Shown here: positions 8,750-11,603 of the stretch, piece after piece | Layout: each line of letters opens with the position of its first letter | How positions within the stretch are numbered: position 1 is the first letter of the stretch | From: CAZCJA01 sp964499015 | GTDB lineage: Bacteria; Elusimicrobiota; Elusimicrobia; F11 | Direction of reading: 5' to 3' | DNA length: 11,603 nt | Assembly (NCBI GenBank): GCA_964499015.1 | Contig: CAZCJA010000071.1 | Span: 1 to 11,603 of the forward strand | Translations under genes and position numbers: made by a program | The notes under the pieces: model-generated | Database searches by the model: none | What the model was told of the DNA's origin: nothing | Seen by the model: the letters and a program-made list of their open reading frames with translations, nothing else

Positions 8750-8752
8750 GAG
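8748..8752 (+). promoter_or_regulatory. Shine-Dalgarno site of skp overlapping the bamA stop
   Basis: AGGAG shares its first two bases with the TAG stop of bamA and lies 6 nt before the ATG at 8759. Ribosomes finishing bamA therefore sit on the skp initiation site, which suggests translational coupling. Confidence 0.75.
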
Positions 8753-8758
8753 ACGACC

Positions 8759-9358
8759 ATGAAAATCTTGTTTGCGATGCTGCTGCTTCTTGCACAAGGC
8801 GCCTATGCGCTGGAAATCCCGTTGAACGGCGGGGGAGGCGGCGACGGCGGCGCCAGAATCGGCTATGTCGATATGGAGCGAATCTTTCAGGTTTACCCGC
8901 AGACCAAAGCGGCGAAAGACGATTACCGCAAGCGTTTGGACAAACTCAAGGCCGATTTGGCGGTGCGCGAATCCGAACTTGGCAATATCCGCGACCGCAT
9001 TTCCGTTCTGGATTCAACACTAAAAGGCGTCGGCGCCTCCCCAACGACGGACATCTCCACGGTCACAGCGGGCTCACCGATGGATCAGGCTAAGGAGCCC
9101 GGCAACCTGGACGCCATGAGACGGGATCTTCAAGCGAAACAAACCGAATTTGAAGAAGCGCGCCAGCGCGCGCTCCAAGACTTGGCCTCATTCGAAAGCC
9201 GCCAGAGCCAGGAAATCCTAGGGAAAATTTACGAGGCGCTGGTCAGTCTCGCTGAAGAAGAACAGGTGACGCTCGTCGTGGATAAATCAAGCATCCTATA
9301 CGGCTCGGCAAGCACCGACCTTACCGAAAAACTTCAACAGCGCATCCGGGGTTTTTAG
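8759..9358 (+). CDS. skp: Periplasmic OmpH/Skp-family chaperone
   Basis: Skp binds unfolded outer-membrane proteins in the periplasm and delivers them to BamA; the mature protein forms a jellyfish-like trimer with coiled-coil arms. The 199-residue product starts with a short signal peptide (MKILFAMLLLLAQGAYA, cleavage after residue 17). A glycine-rich linker follows (residues 24-31, GGGGGDGG). The family signature strand is RIGYVDMERIFQVYPQTK (33-50). Two charged helices that would form the arm run at about 50-90 and 118-165, separated by a Ser/Thr/Pro/Gly-rich stretch (about 90-117). The C-terminus returns to the body with TLVVDKSSILYGS and ends in a helix. The ATG has a strong Shine-Dalgarno 6 nt upstream. 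The gene is 9 nt after bamA and its TAG overlaps the GTG of lpxD by one base, so it belongs to the same unit. The order bamA-skp-lpxD is the same as in E. coli. The linker and the long tip loop are the unusual parts. Confidence 0.88.
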   Translation: MKILFAMLLLLAQGAYALEIPLNGGGGGDGGARIGYVDMERIFQVYPQTKAAKDDYRKRLDKLKADLAVRESELGNIRDRISVLDSTLKGVGASPTTDISTVTAGSPMDQAKEPGNLDAMRRDLQAKQTEFEEARQRALQDLASFESRQSQEILGKIYEALVSLAEEEQVTLVVDKSSILYGSASTDLTEKLQQRIRGF

Positions 9359-10392
9359 TGCAGCTATCCGTCAGCGACATCGCGTCGCTTGTTAACGGCA
9401 CCCTGAGCGGCGACGGCAAAGCCGTCATTCGCGGCGCGGCGGGACTTTCCGAAGCCACCGCCAGCGACGTTTCTTTTTTGCGCGACGAGAAGAAAAAAAA
9501 CCTTCTCGACGGAACCAAGGCGGGCGCGGTATTCGTGCCGAAAAAATTTCAAGCCAGCGGTAAAACGTTGATTCAGGTAGAAAACCCGATCGAGGCTTTT
9601 TCGATCGTCCTCTCCAAGCTGGCGGAAGAAAAAAATCCGCGACGTTCGGGCGTCAACCCGCAAGCGGCAGTGTCGAAATCCGCGCGCGTGGGCAAGAACG
9701 TTTTCATCGGCCCGTTCTGCGTGGTCGAAGATGATGCCGTAATCGGCGACAACGTTACGCTCACCGCCAACGTCTATGTCGGCGCACGCGCCAGCGTCGG
9801 CAGCGACACGCTGATTTACCCGCAAGTCGTCCTGCGTGAGGACGTGAAAGTGGGCGCCCGCTGCGTGATCCATGCGGGCGCGATGATCGGCTCCGACGGC
9901 TTCGGATTCTATTTCGCCAAAGGCAGACACAACAAGATCCCGCAGATCGGCACGGTTATTATTGAAGACGATGTGGAAATCGGCTCCTGCGCTTGCGTTG
10001 ATCGCGCGACCACCGGCGCGACAGTCATCGGCAAAGGATCAAAGATCGACAATTTGGTACAGATCGCGCACAACGTAACGGTTGGAGAACTCTCACTTTT
10101 GGCCGCGCAAGTCGGCATAGCAGGCTCGACGAGACTGGGCAAAGGAGTAGCGATGGGCGGACAAGCCGGCGTGGCCGACCACATGACGATCAACGACGGC
10201 GCGCAAATCGGCGGACAGGCGGGCGTGATTCAAAACGTCGAGCCGGGCGCGGTCGTATACGGAAATCCCGCGCAGCCGATCCGCGAAGCGATGAAGCAGG
10301 CGCTGTTGTTCCGCCGGCTTCCCGAACTTTTTGAAGACGTAAAAAAATTGAAAGGGAATAAAGATGGCGGCAGCAAATCAGAGAACACTTAA
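9358..10392 (+). CDS. lpxD: UDP-3-O-acylglucosamine N-acyltransferase LpxD
   Basis: LpxD performs the third step of lipid A synthesis in the cytoplasm: it moves a 3-hydroxyacyl chain from acyl carrier protein to the free 2-amino group of UDP-3-O-acylglucosamine, giving the UDP-2,3-diacyl product. The 344-residue protein has the N-terminal uridine-binding LpxD domain (about 1-100, ending in VENPIEAFSIVLSKL). A left-handed beta-helix of hexapeptide repeats follows (about 100-290), then a C-terminal helical extension that binds ACP in the family (REAMKQALLFRRLPELFEDV). The conserved GSDGFGF (178-184) and QIAHNV are present; His238 in AHN corresponds to the catalytic His239 of E. coli. The E. coli enzyme is 341 aa, so this one is full length. 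The start is GTG in the overlap TAGTG with skp, with a weak GGGG Shine-Dalgarno (9348-9351), which points to coupled translation. The last 29 nt overlap lpxC. Confidence 0.96.
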   Translation: MQLSVSDIASLVNGTLSGDGKAVIRGAAGLSEATASDVSFLRDEKKKNLLDGTKAGAVFVPKKFQASGKTLIQVENPIEAFSIVLSKLAEEKNPRRSGVNPQAAVSKSARVGKNVFIGPFCVVEDDAVIGDNVTLTANVYVGARASVGSDTLIYPQVVLREDVKVGARCVIHAGAMIGSDGFGFYFAKGRHNKIPQIGTVIIEDDVEIGSCACVDRATTGATVIGKGSKIDNLVQIAHNVTVGELSLLAAQVGIAGSTRLGKGVAMGGQAGVADHMTINDGAQIGGQAGVIQNVEPGAVVYGNPAQPIREAMKQALLFRRLPELFEDVKKLKGNKDGGSKSENT

Positions 10393-11227
10393 AAAAGAGG
10401 TCGTGATTAAAGGCGTCGGCCTGCACACAGGCCGCAAATGCCGCGCGATGATCAAACCCGCCCCGGAGAACTCCGGAATGGTTTTTGTGCGTACCGATTT
10501 GCCGGGAAAGCCGACGATCAAAGCATCGCTTGAAAACGTCGTTGAAGTGGTGCGCGGCACCACCTTGGGCATAGGAGATGCACGCGTTTACACCATCGAA
10601 CACATTTTGTCCGCGCTGAACGGCCATCAAATCGACAACGCCGTGATTGAGCTTGATGACAACGAACCGCCGGTTTGCGATGGCAGCGCCAAAGAGTTTT
10701 TTGCGGCTTTCGCAGCGGCGGGAATCGTCGAACAAGCGGCTCCGAAAAAATATTTCACGGTCAACGCCCCGTACGAATACAAAGCGAATCAGTCGCTCCT
10801 GCGAATCGAACCCGCCGGTGAATTTGAGCTCACTTGCGAGATCCATTACGACCACCCGATGATCAAAACCCAGCGTTTGGTTTTTAACCGCTCCACCGAT
10901 TACAGCAAAGAAATCGCGCCGGCCCGCACCTACTGTTTCGATTACGAGATCGAAGGCCTGAAAAAGAAAGGGCTCGCCAAGGGAGGCTCTCTCGACAACG
11001 CGATCGTCGTCGGCCCGGACAATATTTACAATCCCGGCGACGCGCTGCGTTTCCCGGACGAATTCGTCCGCCACAAAACGCTGGATCTTCTCGGCGACTT
11101 AATGCTTCTGGGCCAGCCGATCAAAGCGAAAATCACCGCGGTGCGCGCGGGGCACGGCCATAACGTGAAGTTCATGCGCGAACTTTTGCAGAGCAATATT
11201 TCCAATTCCACGGTCACCGTGGGCTAA
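10364..11227 (+). CDS. lpxC: UDP-3-O-acyl-N-acetylglucosamine deacetylase LpxC
   Basis: LpxC is the zinc-dependent deacetylase that carries out the committed step of lipid A synthesis in the cytoplasm, making the amine that LpxD acylates. All active-site residues are visible: catalytic Glu79 and zinc ligand His80 in TIEHILSA, zinc ligands His237 and Asp241 in RHKTLDLLGD, and catalytic His264 in RAGHGHN. The opening GVGLHTG and the ARTYCF loop are also typical. At 287 aa it is slightly shorter than E. coli LpxC (305 aa), and it is a stand-alone enzyme, not the LpxC-FabZ fusion found in Bacteroidota and some others. The ATG lies inside the end of lpxD (29-nt overlap) with GGGA (10354-10357) 6 nt upstream. 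In E. coli lpxC is far away in the division cluster; here it sits between lpxD and fabZ, so its expression is probably tied to the operon. No FtsH-type degradation tail like that of E. coli is obvious; the end is SNSTVTVG. Confidence 0.97.
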   Translation: MAAANQRTLKKEVVIKGVGLHTGRKCRAMIKPAPENSGMVFVRTDLPGKPTIKASLENVVEVVRGTTLGIGDARVYTIEHILSALNGHQIDNAVIELDDNEPPVCDGSAKEFFAAFAAAGIVEQAAPKKYFTVNAPYEYKANQSLLRIEPAGEFELTCEIHYDHPMIKTQRLVFNRSTDYSKEIAPARTYCFDYEIEGLKKKGLAKGGSLDNAIVVGPDNIYNPGDALRFPDEFVRHKTLDLLGDLMLLGQPIKAKITAVRAGHGHNVKFMRELLQSNISNSTVTVG

Positions 11228-11228
11228 C

Positions 11229-11234
11229 AAGGAG
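11229..11234 (+). promoter_or_regulatory. Shine-Dalgarno site of fabZ
   Basis: AAGGAG begins 2 nt after the lpxC stop and ends 6 nt before ATG 11241. It decides this start over the in-frame ATG at 11289, which would give an N-terminus starting MDINQIM. Confidence 0.8.
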
Positions 11235-11240
11235 TTACAA

Positions 11241-11603
11241 ATGACAACGCCCGAAACCGCCGCACCCACGCCGCCGCCCGTCCGCACGATGGACATCAAC
11301 CAGATCATGGCGGCGATCCCGCACCGTTTTCCGTTCCTGCTCATTGACCGCGTGCATGTGATCGAAGAATCGAAGCGCGCGATCGGGTTCAAAGGCGTCA
11401 CGATGAACGAACATTTCTTTCAGGGACATTTTCCAGGGCATCCGATTATGCCGGGCGTGCTGATCGTCGAAGCCATGGCGCAAACCGCCTGCGCGCTGAT
11501 GTTTTCTCAGGATTCGATGAAAGGCAAACTCGCGTTTTTCATGGGCGTCGAAGAAGTAAAGTTCCGCAAGCCGGTTTTGCCTGGGATGATGTTGGAAATG
11601 GAC
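11241..11603 (+). CDS. fabZ: 3-hydroxyacyl-ACP dehydratase FabZ (3' end outside window)
   Basis: FabZ removes water from 3-hydroxyacyl-ACP in each round of fatty-acid elongation, in the cytoplasm. It competes with the Lpx acyltransferases for the same 3-hydroxyacyl-ACP, and so links fatty-acid and lipid A supply. The 121 codons present encode a hotdog fold with IPHRFPFLLIDRV (26-38), then the central motif FFQGHFPGHPIMPGV with catalytic His63, and Glu77 in VEAMAQ. The 14-residue spacing of these two matches the family. The frame is still open at the last base; a complete FabZ has about 150 residues, so roughly 30 are missing. The N-terminus carries a Pro/Ala/Thr-rich stretch (residues 2-16), somewhat longer than in E. 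coli FabZ. The lpxC stop is 13 nt upstream, so co-transcription is likely. Confidence 0.95.
   Translation, partial: MTTPETAAPTPPPVRTMDINQIMAAIPHRFPFLLIDRVHVIEESKRAIGFKGVTMNEHFFQGHFPGHPIMPGVLIVEAMAQTACALMFSQDSMKGKLAFFMGVEEVKFRKPVLPGMMLEMD

Noticed and set aside
9364..9930. 188-codon open frame on the - strand inside lpxD
   Set aside because: Complement of the hexapeptide-repeat coding sequence; biased composition and no family resemblance.
10190..11074. 294-codon open frame on the - strand opposite lpxC and the end of lpxD
   Set aside because: It lies fully opposite clear genes with all active-site residues. Its translation is rich in Arg, Phe and Val with no recognisable domain, as expected for a shadow frame in G+C-rich coding DNA.

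Overview
The window is a G+C-rich chromosomal segment from a diderm (Gram-negative) bacterium. All genes lie on the + strand, densely packed, in an envelope-biogenesis cluster: the end of clpC, then tamB, bamA, skp/ompH, lpxD, lpxC and the start of fabZ. The outer-membrane insertase (BamA) and lipid A synthesis genes (LpxD, LpxC) show that the organism has an outer membrane with lipid A-type glycolipid. Three features do not fit a close relative of E. coli: ClpC rather than ClpA/ClpB, lpxC standing between lpxD and fabZ, and frequent GTG/TTG starts. A deep-branching diderm phylum (for example the Elusimicrobiota/Omnitrophota/PVC range) is a low-confidence guess. A 10-N run inside bamA shows this is a scaffolded draft or metagenome assembly.

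Layout. 1-939 is the 3' part of clpC (second AAA+ module and C-terminal small domain). 940-1019 is a short intergenic region almost filled by a strong hairpin terminator (958-1003). 1020-6308 is a very long tamB (1762 aa). 6309-6342 is a 34-nt gap containing a perfect TGTGnTATAAT extended -10 promoter element. 6343-8749 is bamA, with signal peptide, five POTRA domains and an Omp85 barrel; it is interrupted by the N-run at 6689-6698, which breaks the frame artificially. 8759-9358 is skp/ompH, 9358-10392 lpxD, 10364-11227 lpxC, and 11241-11603 fabZ, cut by the window end.

How the genes work together. Skp chaperones unfolded outer-membrane proteins across the periplasm to BamA, which inserts them. 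TamB is an inner-membrane-anchored, periplasm-spanning AsmA-like protein that works with Omp85 proteins and/or moves phospholipid to the outer membrane. LpxC and LpxD carry out the second (committed) and third steps of lipid A synthesis. FabZ makes the unsaturated acyl-ACP intermediates of fatty-acid elongation that feed both phospholipid and lipid A. From bamA to fabZ, the spacings of 9, -1, -29 and 13 nt strongly suggest one co-transcribed, translationally coupled unit.

I found no sign of a new kind of system, mobile element, CRISPR array or RNA gene. The points most worth checking are the assembly gap in bamA (predicted true length 18 nt, not 10), the promoter with a near-leaderless TTG start in front of bamA, the missing promoter space for tamB behind the clpC terminator, and the tamB-bamA pairing without a tamA in view.
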